Positions 47,161 through 55,330 of a DNA stretch of 64,000 nt are shown here, in pieces. How positions within the stretch are numbered: position 1 is the stretch's first letter; every line of letters starts with the position of its first letter. The notes beneath the pieces were generated by a model, which did not search any database, had not been told where the DNA came from, and saw only the letters and a list, made by a program, of their open reading frames with translations. The translations under genes were made by a program, and so were the position numbers. Source of the DNA: Lachnospiraceae bacterium (GTDB lineage: Bacteria; Bacillota; Clostridia; Lachnospirales; Lachnospiraceae). Location: contig JAFXCD010000023.1 of assembly GCA_017521605.1 (NCBI GenBank), forward strand, positions 24,326 to 88,325, in the 5' to 3' direction.

Positions 47161-48126
47161 ATGAATGCAGTCTTGGAGCAGATTCAAAAGATTGGTATTG
47201 TGCCGGTTGTTGTAATTAATAAGGTGGAAGATGCAGTGCCATTGGCAAAGGCATTATGTGCAGGTGGTCTTCCCTGTGCAGAGGTGACTTTTCGTACAGA
47301 GGCAGCTGCAGGTGCCATAAAAGCCATGACAGAGCAGTTTCCAAATATGTGTGTAGGAGCAGGTACTGTATTAAACGCAGAACAGGTAGATGCAGCAGTG
47401 ACAGCAGGTGCTAAGTTTATTGTAAGTCCCGGTTTGAATCCGAAGACTGTTAAGTATTGTCAGGAGAAGAATGTACCGATCACTCCTGGTACATCCAGTC
47501 CTACTGATATAGAAGCTGCCATTGAGCTTGGCTTGGATGTGGTGAAATTCTTCCCGGCAGAACAGTCCGGTGGTCTTGCTAAGATTAAGGCTATGGCAGC
47601 TCCTTATGTGAATATGAAGTTTATGCCTACCGGTGGTATTAGTGCAAAGAATATTAATGACTATCTGGCATTTCCTAAGATTATTGCTTGTGGTGGTTCC
47701 TGGATGGTTCCGGGAGATCTGATTAGTGCAGGTGAGTGGGACAAGATAGAGGAATTGACAAGAGAAGCAGTTCAGACCATGTTGGGGTTTGAACTGGCAC
47801 ATATAGGTGTTAATGCAGAGAACGAAGAAGAGGCAGTAAAAGTGGCCAAGCGTTTTGCTTTCCTGTTCGGAATGTCTGCAAAAGTGGGAAGTAGCTCTGT
47901 TTTTGCCGGAAGTGCATTAGAGGTGATGAAAGAGCCATATTTAGGCAAGAATGGACATATTGCCATTCGAACTAACTATATAGATAGAGCAGTAAATTAT
48001 ATGAAAACAGTATTAGGAGTAAATTTCAAGGAAGATTCCGCCAAGAAGGATACCAAGGGAGCATTAAAGGCCATATATTTGGATGAGGAAATTGGTGGCT
48101 TTGCGATACATTTGGTACAGAAGTAG
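47161..48126 (+). CDS. KDPG/KHG aldolase fused to a C-terminal glyoxalase-like (VOC) domain
   Basis: Residues 1-~205 are a KDPG aldolase: CAEVTFRT with Glu41, GAGTVLN, and VVKFFPAEQSGG with the Schiff-base Lys129, then FMPTGGIS. It splits 2-keto-3-deoxy-6-phosphogluconate to pyruvate and glyceraldehyde-3-phosphate. Residues ~215-321 (ELAHIGVNAENEEEAVKVAKRFAFLFG ... GGFAIHLVQK) look like a vicinal oxygen chelate/glyoxalase fold. Standard Eda is ~210 aa, so this is a fusion. The KDG kinase gene follows 27 bp later. GGAGG precedes the ATG. Confidence 0.88.
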   Translation: MNAVLEQIQKIGIVPVVVINKVEDAVPLAKALCAGGLPCAEVTFRTEAAAGAIKAMTEQFPNMCVGAGTVLNAEQVDAAVTAGAKFIVSPGLNPKTVKYCQEKNVPITPGTSSPTDIEAAIELGLDVVKFFPAEQSGGLAKIKAMAAPYVNMKFMPTGGISAKNINDYLAFPKIIACGGSWMVPGDLISAGEWDKIEELTREAVQTMLGFELAHIGVNAENEEEAVKVAKRFAFLFGMSAKVGSSSVFAGSALEVMKEPYLGKNGHIAIRTNYIDRAVNYMKTVLGVNFKEDSAKKDTKGALKAIYLDEEIGGFAIHLVQK

Positions 48127-48153
48127 AACAATTGAAAGGTAGGGCACAGAACA

Positions 48154-49185
48154 ATGGCAAAAGTAATTACAATGGGTGAAATCATGTTAAGATTATCAAC
48201 ACCCAATAATGAGAAGTTTATTCAGGCAGACGAGTTTGATGTATGCTATGGAGGCGGCGAAGCCAATGTGGCAGTATCTTTGGCAAATTATGGACATGAG
48301 GCAGAGTTTGTAACAGCGGTTCCGGATAATGAGATTGGCGAATGTGCAGTAGCAGCTCTTAGAAAGTACAATGTAGGTACTAAGTATATTGCAAGATGTG
48401 GAGAAAGACTGGGTATTTATTTTCTGGAGTCCGGTTCAGCAATGAGACCTTCCAAAGTGGTTTATGATAGAGCACATTCTTCTATTTCTACTGCTACAGA
48501 AGCAGAGTTTAACTTTGAGGCTATTTTTAAAGATGCAGACTGGTTCCATTTTACCGGTATTACTCCTGCAGTATCCGATGCAGCAGCAGTACTGACAGAG
48601 AAGGCATTAATTGCAGCTAAGAAGGCAGGAGTAAAGGTTTCAGTAGATTTGAACTTTCGTAAGAAATTGTGGAGCTCTGAAAAAGCACAAAAGGTTATGA
48701 CCAACCTGATGCAGTATGTGGATGTATGTATCGGTAACGAAGAAGATGCAGAATTAGTGCTTGGATTTAAGCCGGGAGAGACAGATGTAACCAGTGGTGA
48801 GTTGGAACTGGCAGGATATAAATCTATTTTTGAGCAGATGGTAGAAAAGTTTAATTTTGAATATTGTGTATCATCCTTGCGTGTGAGTCGTTCTGCGTCT
48901 GACAATGGATGGTCTGCATGTATATATAGTCGCGATACTAAGGAATTTTACCATTCTAAGGAATATACCATTCACCCTATCGTAGACCGTGTAGGAGGTG
49001 GAGATTCCTTTGCAGGTGGTGTCATTTGTGGAATGTTGGATGGTAAAGATTTCAGAAATGCCTTGGAATTTGGTGTGGCAGCTTCCGCATTGAAGCATAC
49101 CATTCCCGGAGATTTCAATTTGGTATCCAGAAAAGAAGTGGAAACTCTGGCAGGAGGAGACGCTTCAGGACGTGTACAAAGATAA
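48154..49185 (+). CDS. kdgK: 2-keto-3-deoxygluconate kinase (PfkB family)
   Basis: MGEIMLRLSTPNNEKFIQADEFDVCYGGGEANVAVSLANYG is typical of KDG kinases. VDRVGGGDSFAGGVICGML is the PfkB signature 2 with the catalytic Asp in GGGDS. It phosphorylates KDG with ATP to give the substrate of the aldolase encoded just upstream. Together they finish uronate (galacturonate or glucuronate) breakdown. Confidence 0.9.
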   Translation: MAKVITMGEIMLRLSTPNNEKFIQADEFDVCYGGGEANVAVSLANYGHEAEFVTAVPDNEIGECAVAALRKYNVGTKYIARCGERLGIYFLESGSAMRPSKVVYDRAHSSISTATEAEFNFEAIFKDADWFHFTGITPAVSDAAAVLTEKALIAAKKAGVKVSVDLNFRKKLWSSEKAQKVMTNLMQYVDVCIGNEEDAELVLGFKPGETDVTSGELELAGYKSIFEQMVEKFNFEYCVSSLRVSRSASDNGWSACIYSRDTKEFYHSKEYTIHPIVDRVGGGDSFAGGVICGMLDGKDFRNALEFGVAASALKHTIPGDFNLVSRKEVETLAGGDASGRVQR

Positions 49186-49195
49186 TTTTTGATAA

Positions 49196-49302
49196 AGAAG
49201 CCAGGAAATAAACCACCGGCACATATATATTCTAATGAGGTACCCCTGGAAGTCGGGTCTGAATAGGATACGAAGGTGCCGGTGGTTATTTTCCTGACTT
49301 CT
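49196..49302. terminator. Long imperfect inverted repeat between convergent kdgK and DtxR-like genes
   Basis: Arms 49196-49222 and 49276-49302 pair over 27 positions with only a few mismatches (core ACCACCGGCAC/GTGCCGGTGGT) around a 53-nt loop. The right arm ends in CTTTT, as expected of a terminator, and the element lies between two convergent genes. The stem is far longer than a normal terminator, and the loop contains GAGGTACCCCTGG, so a structured RNA or small mobile palindrome is possible. Confidence 0.6.
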
Positions 49303-49308
49303 TTTATA

Positions 49309-49674
49309 TTATAGCATTTCTGTATGTGTCTTTATCGCTTCAAAGCTCTCTGTGCTCAATACATGCTCGATTTTGCAGGCATCTTCAGAGGCAATTGCTT
49401 CATCAACGCCTAAGCTTATCAACCATTTGGTTAACAATTCATGGCGTTCATAAATCATTTCTGCAATTTCTTTTCCGGTATCGGTAAGATAGATAAAGCC
49501 TTCTTTCGTAACTGTAATATGTTCCTTTTCCCGTAAGTTTTTCATGGCTACACTGATACTGGACTTTTTGTAACCAAGTTCTTCAGCAATATCAACAGAA
49601 CGCACTACAGGGCGCACCTTGCTCAACATCAATATGGTTTCTAAATAGTTTTCTGCAGATTCGTTTGTGTGCAT
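49309..49674 (-). CDS. Short DtxR/MntR-like metal-dependent transcriptional regulator
   Basis: The N-terminal winged helix is clear: SAENYLETILMLSKVRPVVRSVDIAEELGYKKSSISVAMKNL, then EGFIYLTDTGKEIAEMIYERHELL. It continues with LGVDEAIASEDACKIEHVLSTESFEAI, the metal-binding and dimer region. At 121 aa it lacks the SH3/FeoA C-terminal domain, as MntR does. It should repress metal uptake genes when Mn or Fe is plentiful. The start at 49674 has GGAGG 5 nt upstream; an in-frame ATG at 49686 lies before that SD. Confidence 0.85.
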   Translation of the reverse strand: MHTNESAENYLETILMLSKVRPVVRSVDIAEELGYKKSSISVAMKNLREKEHITVTKEGFIYLTDTGKEIAEMIYERHELLTKWLISLGVDEAIASEDACKIEHVLSTESFEAIKTHTEML

Positions 49675-49801
49675 TTGAACCTCCACTTATGTAAATACGT
49701 AAGATAAGTATGGTTGTTAATAGTACCCTTATGAAAAGAGTATACCATATAACGAAAACATGGTCAATGTAACTGTTCAGAGATATCCTTTACAAAAACG
49801 C

Positions 49802-50107
49802 CTATAAAAACAACTCTACAATCAGTACTGTAGCACAACAGGTGATAGCCACTTTAAATAAGTCAAATCCAAACCAGGCCACCAAAACTCCTAAAAGTAA
49901 TGCTAAAGCACCGGAAGCAGGATTTTGTGTGGCATACAGTATAGCAGGGAAGGTCATAACTGCCAGTGTAACATAAGGGACATAGTACAAAAAGGACTGA
50001 ATGAACTGTTTTTTAATGGGTTTACGGATTAGGGTAAGGGGCAGAACACGGATTGCATAGGTGACTGCTGCCATTATAGTGATATATATATATACATTTT
50101 CTGTCAT
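49802..50107 (-). CDS. azlD: AzlD family branched-chain amino acid transport protein
   Basis: There are four short helices in 101 aa. IMAAVTYAIRVLPLTLIRKPI and SFLYYVPYVTLAVMTFPAI match AzlD, the small partner of AzlC. The two form an exporter of branched-chain amino acids or analogues. Its start overlaps the azlC stop by 4 bp (ATGA), so the two are co-translated. Confidence 0.88.
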   Translation of the reverse strand: MTENVYIYITIMAAVTYAIRVLPLTLIRKPIKKQFIQSFLYYVPYVTLAVMTFPAILYATQNPASGALALLLGVLVAWFGFDLFKVAITCCATVLIVELFL

Positions 50108-50856
50108 GGGGTATTCTCCTGTGTATTGTCATTTGCAACTTCTCTGGGAAAAAGAATGGCAGCGAGGGAAGCAATCACTATTGTAAGGATAATAGTTCGT
50201 GTTCCGTCTGTTCTATCCTTTAACCAGGGAATAAGGGTAGCTGTATAACTGGCTCCAAAACAAACAATGATTAATCCTGCGATAATTTTGTCTTTTTTTG
50301 CAGGAGGAATGATAACTGCAAGAAACATGCCATACAGCGCAACGCTAAAAGCACTTACCAAGCGAGCAGGCAACATATTCCCTGCGATAATCCCAAGGGA
50401 TGTACCCAGTGCCCATGGAAAGGCTGAGGTGATAAAGGCACCATAGCTATAGTAAGGATTTAGGTGTCCCGGACGGGCAATGGCAATACCAAACAGTTCA
50501 TCCGTTATACCAAAGGCCATCAGTAAGCGATGCTTTATGGATAGTTTAGACTCCATGCGCTGACTCAGGGCAGTACTCATTAATAAATAACGGGCATTAG
50601 CGATTAGCGTAGCAATAGCGATTTCCATGTAGGCGGCACTTGCAGCGATTGACAAAAAGCCTACATATTCACCAGCAGATGCCATACAGAGCAGACTTAC
50701 AACAAAGCCCTGCATAGGAGTCAGTCCCGCAGTTTTGGCAGCGATGCCCAGAGAAAAAGAAACTGCTAAGTAGCCTAAACCGATAGGGATACCATCCTTT
50801 AGGCCTTGCATGAAGGCGGTAAGATTGTTTTTCGTTTGTATAGTATCTTGAGTCAT
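50104..50856 (-). CDS. azlC: AzlC family branched-chain amino acid exporter permease
   Basis: GLKDGIPIGLGYLAVSFSLGIAAKTAGLTPMQGFVVSLL and the loop FGITDELFGIA are the AzlC family features; about seven helices. I set the start at the ATG at 50856, which has AAGGA 12 nt upstream, rather than the in-frame TTG at 50877. It leads the azlCD pair. Confidence 0.88.
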   Translation of the reverse strand: MTQDTIQTKNNLTAFMQGLKDGIPIGLGYLAVSFSLGIAAKTAGLTPMQGFVVSLLCMASAGEYVGFLSIAASAAYMEIAIATLIANARYLLMSTALSQRMESKLSIKHRLLMAFGITDELFGIAIARPGHLNPYYSYGAFITSAFPWALGTSLGIIAGNMLPARLVSAFSVALYGMFLAVIIPPAKKDKIIAGLIIVCFGASYTATLIPWLKDRTDGTRTIILTIVIASLAAILFPREVANDNTQENTP

Positions 50857-51016
50857 AAATATAAAATCCTTTATCAAAAATTAACAAGCAACGAAGGTAT
50901 CATATCACCAATATACATATTTTTCAATGTAAAACTTTTAGAAAGCATTTGTATTTCATAAGAATAAAGAGTATACTTGACTTATAGAATAATAAAACTA
51001 TATATGGAGGTTGGTT

Positions 51017-51817
51017 ATGGGATTTTTGAAGGGTAAAACAGCAATCATTACTGGTGCAGGTCGCGCAGTACTCAGTGACGGAAGATGTGGTTCTATCGGA
51101 TATGGTATTGCCACTGCTTATGCAAAGGAAGGTGCAAATTTAGTTATTACAGGACGTAATGTAAAGAAACTGGAGGATGCAAAGGAAGAACTTGAACGTT
51201 TGTATGGTATCAAGGTATTGGTAGTGCAGGCAGATGTAAATGCAGGGGCAGATAATGAAGAAGTAGTAAACAACGTAGTAAAACAGACCATGGACACTTT
51301 TGGCAGAATCGATGTATTGATTAACAATGCTCAGGCGTCAGCTTCCGGTGTGACTTTACATGACCACACAACAGAGCAGTTCGACTTGGCAATGTATTCT
51401 GGATTGTATGCAGCATTCTACTATATGAAGGCATGTTATCCTTATCTGGCAGAGTCTAAGGGGACTGTTGTAAATTTCGCATCCGGTGCAGGTTTGTTTG
51501 GTAACTTTGGTCAGTGTGCATATGCAGCGGCTAAGGAGGGGATCCGTGGATTATCAAGAGTGGCGGCTACCGAATGGGCTAAGGACGGCATTGGTGTATT
51601 CGTGGTATGTCCTTTGGCATGGACTGCACAGCTTGAACAGTTCCAGAACGCTTACCCTGAAGCATTTAAGGCAAATGTAAAGATGCCCCCGGCAGGACAC
51701 TTTGGTGATTCAGAACTGGAGATTGGTCGTGTTTGTGTACAGGTAGCAAACCCTGACTTCAAGTATATGACGGGTGAAACCCTGACTTTGGAAGGTGGTA
51801 TGGGACTGAGACCTTAA
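51017..51817 (+). CDS. SDR family oxidoreductase
   Basis: This is a classical short-chain dehydrogenase. GKTAIITGAGRA opens the Rossmann fold with an unusual insert (VLSDGRCG) before SIGYGIA, NNAQASASG replaces the NNAG motif, and the active site is YAAAK near residue 175. The C-terminal LEGGMGLRP is usual for enzymes acting on small hydroxy compounds. The ATG at 51017 lies 6 nt after GGAGG. The substrate is unknown; a TTGACT upstream suggests its own promoter. Confidence 0.85.
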   Translation: MGFLKGKTAIITGAGRAVLSDGRCGSIGYGIATAYAKEGANLVITGRNVKKLEDAKEELERLYGIKVLVVQADVNAGADNEEVVNNVVKQTMDTFGRIDVLINNAQASASGVTLHDHTTEQFDLAMYSGLYAAFYYMKACYPYLAESKGTVVNFASGAGLFGNFGQCAYAAAKEGIRGLSRVAATEWAKDGIGVFVVCPLAWTAQLEQFQNAYPEAFKANVKMPPAGHFGDSELEIGRVCVQVANPDFKYMTGETLTLEGGMGLRP

Positions 51818-51910
51818 GAAATATGGATAGTAAAAAACTCCGGAGGTAACTGATACCAGTGTTTTTGGTGAATTGTATAAAAAGTAGATACAACTTTTTA
51901 AAAAAAAGCA

Positions 51911-51939
51911 TTGACAATTGTTCCATCAGGTGATATTAT
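51911..51939 (+). promoter_or_regulatory. Consensus promoter of tRNA-Leu
   Basis: A perfect -35 TTGACA (51911-51916) and TATTAT (51934-51939) are separated by exactly 17 nt, 33 bp before the tRNA. Confidence 0.85.
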
Positions 51940-51972
51940 CATATTTGCTTGATAAAGAGCAATTGTTGGTGC

Positions 51973-52056
51973 GCGGAAGTGTCGGAACTGGCAGACGAGC
52001 AAGACTAAGGATCTTGTGGTGGTTACACCGTGTGGGTTCAAGTCCCATCTTCCGCA
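51973..52056 (+). tRNA. tRNA-Leu, anticodon AAG
   Basis: The 84-nt gene folds as a class II tRNA. The acceptor GCGGAAG pairs with CTTCCGC and the discriminator is A. The anticodon stem CAAGA/TCTTG holds the loop CTAAGGA (anticodon AAG). A long variable arm TGGTG-gtta-CACCG and a GTTCAAG T-loop follow. CCA is not encoded. A34 would need deamination to inosine to read CUU and CUC. Its 3' end is duplicated downstream (see repeats). Confidence 0.93.
52037..52056 (+). repeat. Left copy of 20-bp attachment-like repeat (tRNA-Leu 3' end)
   Basis: TTCAAGTCCCATCTTCCGCA covers the T-loop to the acceptor end of the tRNA. The identical 20 bp recur at 60037-60056, exactly 8,000 bp away, without the rest of the tRNA. 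Integrases commonly use the T-arm and 3' end of tRNA genes as attB, so this is a probable att site. Confidence 0.8.
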
Positions 52057-52089
52057 TTACATTGAGCAACGCAAAAAGAGCGTAAAGTG

Positions 52090-52115
52090 AAAAAAGACTG
52101 TTCACAGTCTTTTTT
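52090..52115 (+). terminator. Terminator after tRNA-Leu
   Basis: AAAAAAGACTG-TTCA-CAGTCTTTTTT (52090-52100 with 52105-52115) ends in six T. Confidence 0.88.
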
Positions 52116-52183
52116 ATTTTGCGTTCTTTTTATGTGGCGAAAGTTGCGAGAACGAGGAGTCCCGAAGGGAATTCGAGTGCCGC

Positions 52184-52235
52184 AAGTATCGGTTGCTCAA
52201 TGAATTGCGAACCTAGGGTTTGCTCGCCGATACTT
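52184..52235. repeat. Palindromic element of island module 1
   Basis: An outer stem AAGTATCGG/CCGATACTT (52184-52192 with 52227-52235) encloses an inner stem GCGAACC/GGTTTGC-type (52207-52213 with 52217-52223) around TAG, so the centre reads CCTAGGG. A related palindrome with the same centre lies at the equivalent place in module 2 (60109-60144). Other sequence between the tRNA terminator and 52505 is non-coding apart from a short coding-like tail (EPTGIYKLLSGEYKGI...) ending near 52480. Confidence 0.65.
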
Positions 52236-52290
52236 ATTGTTTGTAAGGAAAATATGATGGAATTGATAATGGCAATGTGGTAAAATGGAG
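52231..52290 (+). repeat. 60-bp direct repeat, copy 1
   Basis: It begins TACTTATTGTTTGTAAGG and ends GTGGTAAAATGGAG; 57 of 60 bases equal the copy at 60203-60262. Each copy directly follows a palindrome and precedes immunity-type genes. Both copies contain a tiny frame (MELxMAMW then stop) behind an SD-like AAGGA, whose meaning is unclear. Confidence 0.8.
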
Positions 52291-52504
52291 ACGCTGGATG
52301 ATTTTGGAAGAAAGAAGAGCAGTTGGAGAATTGGATACTGTTACTACACTGGAACAAATACAGGAAAAGTCTCATACGTCCCCTTTCTTTTTTAGGCAAA
52401 GGAATTAGAGCCAACGGGGATATATAAGCTATTAAGTGGAGAGTACAAAGGTATTGTAAGAAAAGGAAGAACAATTTGAAAGTTGTGGAGAAAAGAGGTA
52501 CAAA

Positions 52505-53218
52505 ATGAGTGAAATAAAGTTTAAATCAAAATGGTTCGAGAAATGTATTAGAGATTATCTTCAAAATTCGGAGGGACCTATTACTCAGGAACAGTTGAAT
52601 GTTATTAAGTATTTTACTGTTGAAACTACTCATAGTCTGACGGTTGAGTTTGGAAACGAAAAGCTTCCGGAGAAGTTTAGCTTTTTGGATGCAGGAGATG
52701 AATGGGATTGCCGTTGCATATCTAATACCGGCAAATATGAAAATGTTGAGAGTTTTATTGATATAAAAGAATTTGGTGATTTTAAATGTTTAGTAATAAA
52801 AGAAGAAGCTCTGGAAGAAGAGGAAGCATTGAAAGAGGAACAGGCAGCAAAGGAAGAGGAAGCAGACCGCAAGAAAACTGCCAAGGAGATGTTCCAGGAG
52901 ATGAAAGAACAAAAAGCGGCCATGAAGGCATTTATGGATACCGTGAAGGAATACTGGGCGAAGGAAGACGATTATGCAGGCGTAGAGGAAGATGAGGCTG
53001 CCTGTAATTCGGGTATGGTTTTCCCGGAGGATTTTGTATATTTGAAAAATGTAGAAGTGTTACGTTTAAAGACATGCGAATGGGATATACATACACTTAG
53101 TTTTTTGAAGGCGTTACCCAATCTGAAGATATTGGAAGTAGGAGAAGTACGCTTGACAGATTTGGATGGCATAGAGAAGTTGGTAGGACTTGATATGCTT
53201 ACGATTTGGGCAAATTAG
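52505..53218 (+). CDS. Leucine-rich-repeat-ended protein of the immunity island
   Basis: The 237-aa acidic protein has an N-terminal domain (residues 1-95) with WDCRCISNTGKYENVESF. A strongly charged coiled coil follows (about 100-150, Glu-Glu and Ala-Ala-Lys-rich). A C-terminal section with two LRR-like units (FVYLKNVEVLRLKTCEWDIH and LPNLKILEVGEVRLTDLDGI) ends abruptly after LTIWAN. LRR proteins of this kind usually have more repeats, so the end may be lost. Position at the front of the poly-immunity array suggests an accessory or immunity role. Confidence 0.5.
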   Translation: MSEIKFKSKWFEKCIRDYLQNSEGPITQEQLNVIKYFTVETTHSLTVEFGNEKLPEKFSFLDAGDEWDCRCISNTGKYENVESFIDIKEFGDFKCLVIKEEALEEEEALKEEQAAKEEEADRKKTAKEMFQEMKEQKAAMKAFMDTVKEYWAKEDDYAGVEEDEAACNSGMVFPEDFVYLKNVEVLRLKTCEWDIHTLSFLKALPNLKILEVGEVRLTDLDGIEKLVGLDMLTIWAN

Positions 53219-53287
53219 TGGGGCACATTATTTAAGAGATATTTAAAAAGTGATTTAGGCGATGTACCGGAATCCTAGGGAGGGAAA

Positions 53288-53743
53288 ATGAATCTATTAG
53301 ATTTGTGCGAACAGGAAAAGTGTAAAGTGGCATTGTTTATAGCAGATATGGTGCTAAATAGTGTGGAAGAACAGGATTTGGATTATGACTACGCAAAGAA
53401 TGCTATAAAATTATGCTGGGATTGGATGGAGAATAAAAAGATATCTAAAATAGAGATTTGTGAAAAAATATCAAGTGATGGTAAGTGTCTGGCAGATATT
53501 GTGCTTGATATTGAGGAGGTTGAAATAGCAAATAAGTATGCATCTATAATGACTTGTATTTCTTATGTGGCATGGCAGGCATATAACTATGATGAGGATT
53601 ATAATTACCCTCAAGATTTAGAATGTATTGATGACGAATACTTTGAAGAGTTAATTATGCAGTTAATTGAGGAAAATTTTATGACTGGTGATGAGTATCA
53701 GAAGATTTTAGCGAGTGCAAAGCAAAGTAGAAGAATATACTGA
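53288..53743 (+). CDS. Alpha-helical immunity-type protein, paralogue 1 (Imm6-like)
   Basis: This 151-aa protein is almost all helix, acidic and cytoplasmic, with AIKLCWDWMENKKIS near residue 40 and YPQDLECIDDEYFEELIMQLIEE near the end. The next three genes share the A..CW.W.E pattern and the PQ.....ID.E.....I block, so they are tandem paralogues. I relate them to Imm6-type immunity proteins of polymorphic toxin systems from memory; no toxin gene is adjacent. SD GGGAGGG precedes the ATG. Confidence 0.55.
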   Translation: MNLLDLCEQEKCKVALFIADMVLNSVEEQDLDYDYAKNAIKLCWDWMENKKISKIEICEKISSDGKCLADIVLDIEEVEIANKYASIMTCISYVAWQAYNYDEDYNYPQDLECIDDEYFEELIMQLIEENFMTGDEYQKILASAKQSRRIY

Positions 53744-53761
53744 GAATATGGGGGAGCAAAT

Positions 53762-54259
53762 ATGCAAATAGAACCAAATAATAAAGAGATTAACAAGGTA
53801 GTTTTGTTGGCTTATATTGGTGAAATAATTGTTAATAAAATAAATAAAAAAGCTGAAAAGTATATCAGAGTCAGAGAGGCTATGAACTTTTGCTGGAAAT
53901 GGATAGAGGATCAAAGTGCAGAGATTTGGGATATTTATGATTTTTTAGATAATGAAGATGAGGATGATTTAGTTAATTACTACGTGACAGCATCAGAAAA
54001 CGAGAAAAAGGAGTATGGAGTTATATTAGGAGTAGTATCTTTTATAGCCTATAATATCATAATAGATAACCAAGAACCAATACCACAATTTTTAGGAGGT
54101 ATTGATGAGGAATATTATAATCAGATAATCGAAGAGGCTATTCAGTTAAATATAATTGATAGTTCAGGAAAGCTTGAAAATGAGATTATTGATTATTGTA
54201 GTAAAATAGAGAACGAGAAACTTGGGTTTGTTAAAACTCAAATTATGAGTTTATGCTAG
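53762..54259 (+). CDS. Alpha-helical immunity-type protein, paralogue 2 (Imm6-like)
   Basis: This 165-aa relative of the preceding gene has AMNFCWKWIEDQSAE at residues ~41-55 and IPQFLGGIDEEYYNQIIEEAIQ near 107-128. SD GGGGAG lies before the ATG and it starts 18 bp after its neighbour. Sequence divergence from paralogue 1 is high apart from these blocks, as expected if each copy neutralises a different toxin variant (inference). Confidence 0.55.
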   Translation: MQIEPNNKEINKVVLLAYIGEIIVNKINKKAEKYIRVREAMNFCWKWIEDQSAEIWDIYDFLDNEDEDDLVNYYVTASENEKKEYGVILGVVSFIAYNIIIDNQEPIPQFLGGIDEEYYNQIIEEAIQLNIIDSSGKLENEIIDYCSKIENEKLGFVKTQIMSLC

Positions 54260-54269
54260 GAGCATTATT

Positions 54270-54791
54270 ATGGAACTGGAAAAATTAAGCGTTGATGTTA
54301 AAGTACTTTTGGCTATTACTATATCTGAAAAGGTCTTTATGGCAATTGATAAATCAGACGAAAGATATTTAGATGGAAGGGAAGCCTTAGATAAGTGTTG
54401 GAAGTGGTGTGAGGATAGAAGTATATCTGGGGATGATTTGTACGAAATCATCGACAATGCAGAATGTGTAGGGATTTCGGAGTTTGCTGAAGCAGAAGAA
54501 GATTTGAGTATTGCAAGATTATGGTCACTATTGGTAGACACGGTGGCATATACAGCGTGGATGGCATATGAGGAAGAAAAAACAATATACTTGCCGCAGA
54601 TGATAGAGGGTATAAGTGAAGAAAGTATATTTGTCATAATTGAAAGTGCAATAAAAACAGGATTTATTACGCAAAGAGAGATTGATGAGGTTGTAGATTT
54701 ATTATTATTAGAGGATGGTCAGAATAGTATAAGTAAGAGCGTCAACAAGGAAAGTATATTGAATCAGATTATTCATACCACAAAAGAGTAA
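54270..54791 (+). CDS. Alpha-helical immunity-type protein, paralogue 3 (Imm6-like)
   Basis: This 173-aa protein has ALDKCWKWCEDRSIS (about residues 40-54) and LPQMIEGISEESIFVIIESAI (about 111-131), the two blocks shared in this array. The spacing from the preceding stop is 10 bp with AGGAG in the gap, so the three paralogues form one operon. Confidence 0.55.
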   Translation: MELEKLSVDVKVLLAITISEKVFMAIDKSDERYLDGREALDKCWKWCEDRSISGDDLYEIIDNAECVGISEFAEAEEDLSIARLWSLLVDTVAYTAWMAYEEEKTIYLPQMIEGISEESIFVIIESAIKTGFITQREIDEVVDLLLLEDGQNSISKSVNKESILNQIIHTTKE

Positions 54792-54826
54792 AGTGATTAT
54801 TCGAAGTTTATGGAGAGATAAAAGAA

Positions 54827-55258
54827 ATGAAAGAAACATTGGAAATACGATTAACAAATCTCGCACAGAAAGTTGCAGATATGTATCAGGCTAGAATTAG
54901 TCAGGAACATTATCAACAATTATGTAATGCTATCAATGTGTGCAAGCAGTATCATAAAAAAGGACAAGGCGATTGGGGAGATATGTATGAGGTTGTTCTT
55001 TGGGAAGATGGAATTTGGGAATACGGAGAAAATCCTTATTTTGAAAAAGATATAAAGAATATGTGGATGTTAGAGACTGATATACTTATTTGCAATTGTT
55101 ATATGGGATGTATTGCAGAACATGATAACACTCCACAGGATATGGAACTTCAAGGGGAGAATATACCTGAATTTGTAGATTTACTGGAAAGTGTTATTGA
55201 AGAAAAAATTGATTATAATAAGATTTTTGTTTTTTGGAAAGAGAAGATGTGCTATTAA
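54827..55258 (+). CDS. Divergent fourth member of the alpha-helical immunity array
   Basis: At 143 aa it keeps AINVCKQYHKKGQGD where the others have the CW.W block and TPQDMELQGENIPEFVDLLESVIEE where they have the PQ...I block. Both tryptophans of the first block are lost. Several Trp residues in the middle (GDWGDMYEVVLWEDGIWEYG) are its own feature. GGAGAG precedes the ATG. Confidence 0.45.
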   Translation: MKETLEIRLTNLAQKVADMYQARISQEHYQQLCNAINVCKQYHKKGQGDWGDMYEVVLWEDGIWEYGENPYFEKDIKNMWMLETDILICNCYMGCIAEHDNTPQDMELQGENIPEFVDLLESVIEEKIDYNKIFVFWKEKMCY

Positions 55259-55330
55259 AAGATTAAGTCTATACACTTTTAGGCTTGTGGAGAGAGTGAA
55301 AGCACGTGAATCTTTGGAGTTGGTAAAGGT

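Noticed and set aside
52252-52281. Tiny conserved frame MELxMAMW in both 60-bp repeats
   Set aside because: Too short to judge; two of the three differences between copies lie outside its codons and nothing shows that it is translated. Kept only as part of the repeat.
52130-52474. Minus-strand frame sharing a segment with another minus-strand frame at 60078-60329
   Set aside because: The similarity comes only from the 60-bp DNA repeat and palindromes; the rest is unrelated and there are no SD sequences.
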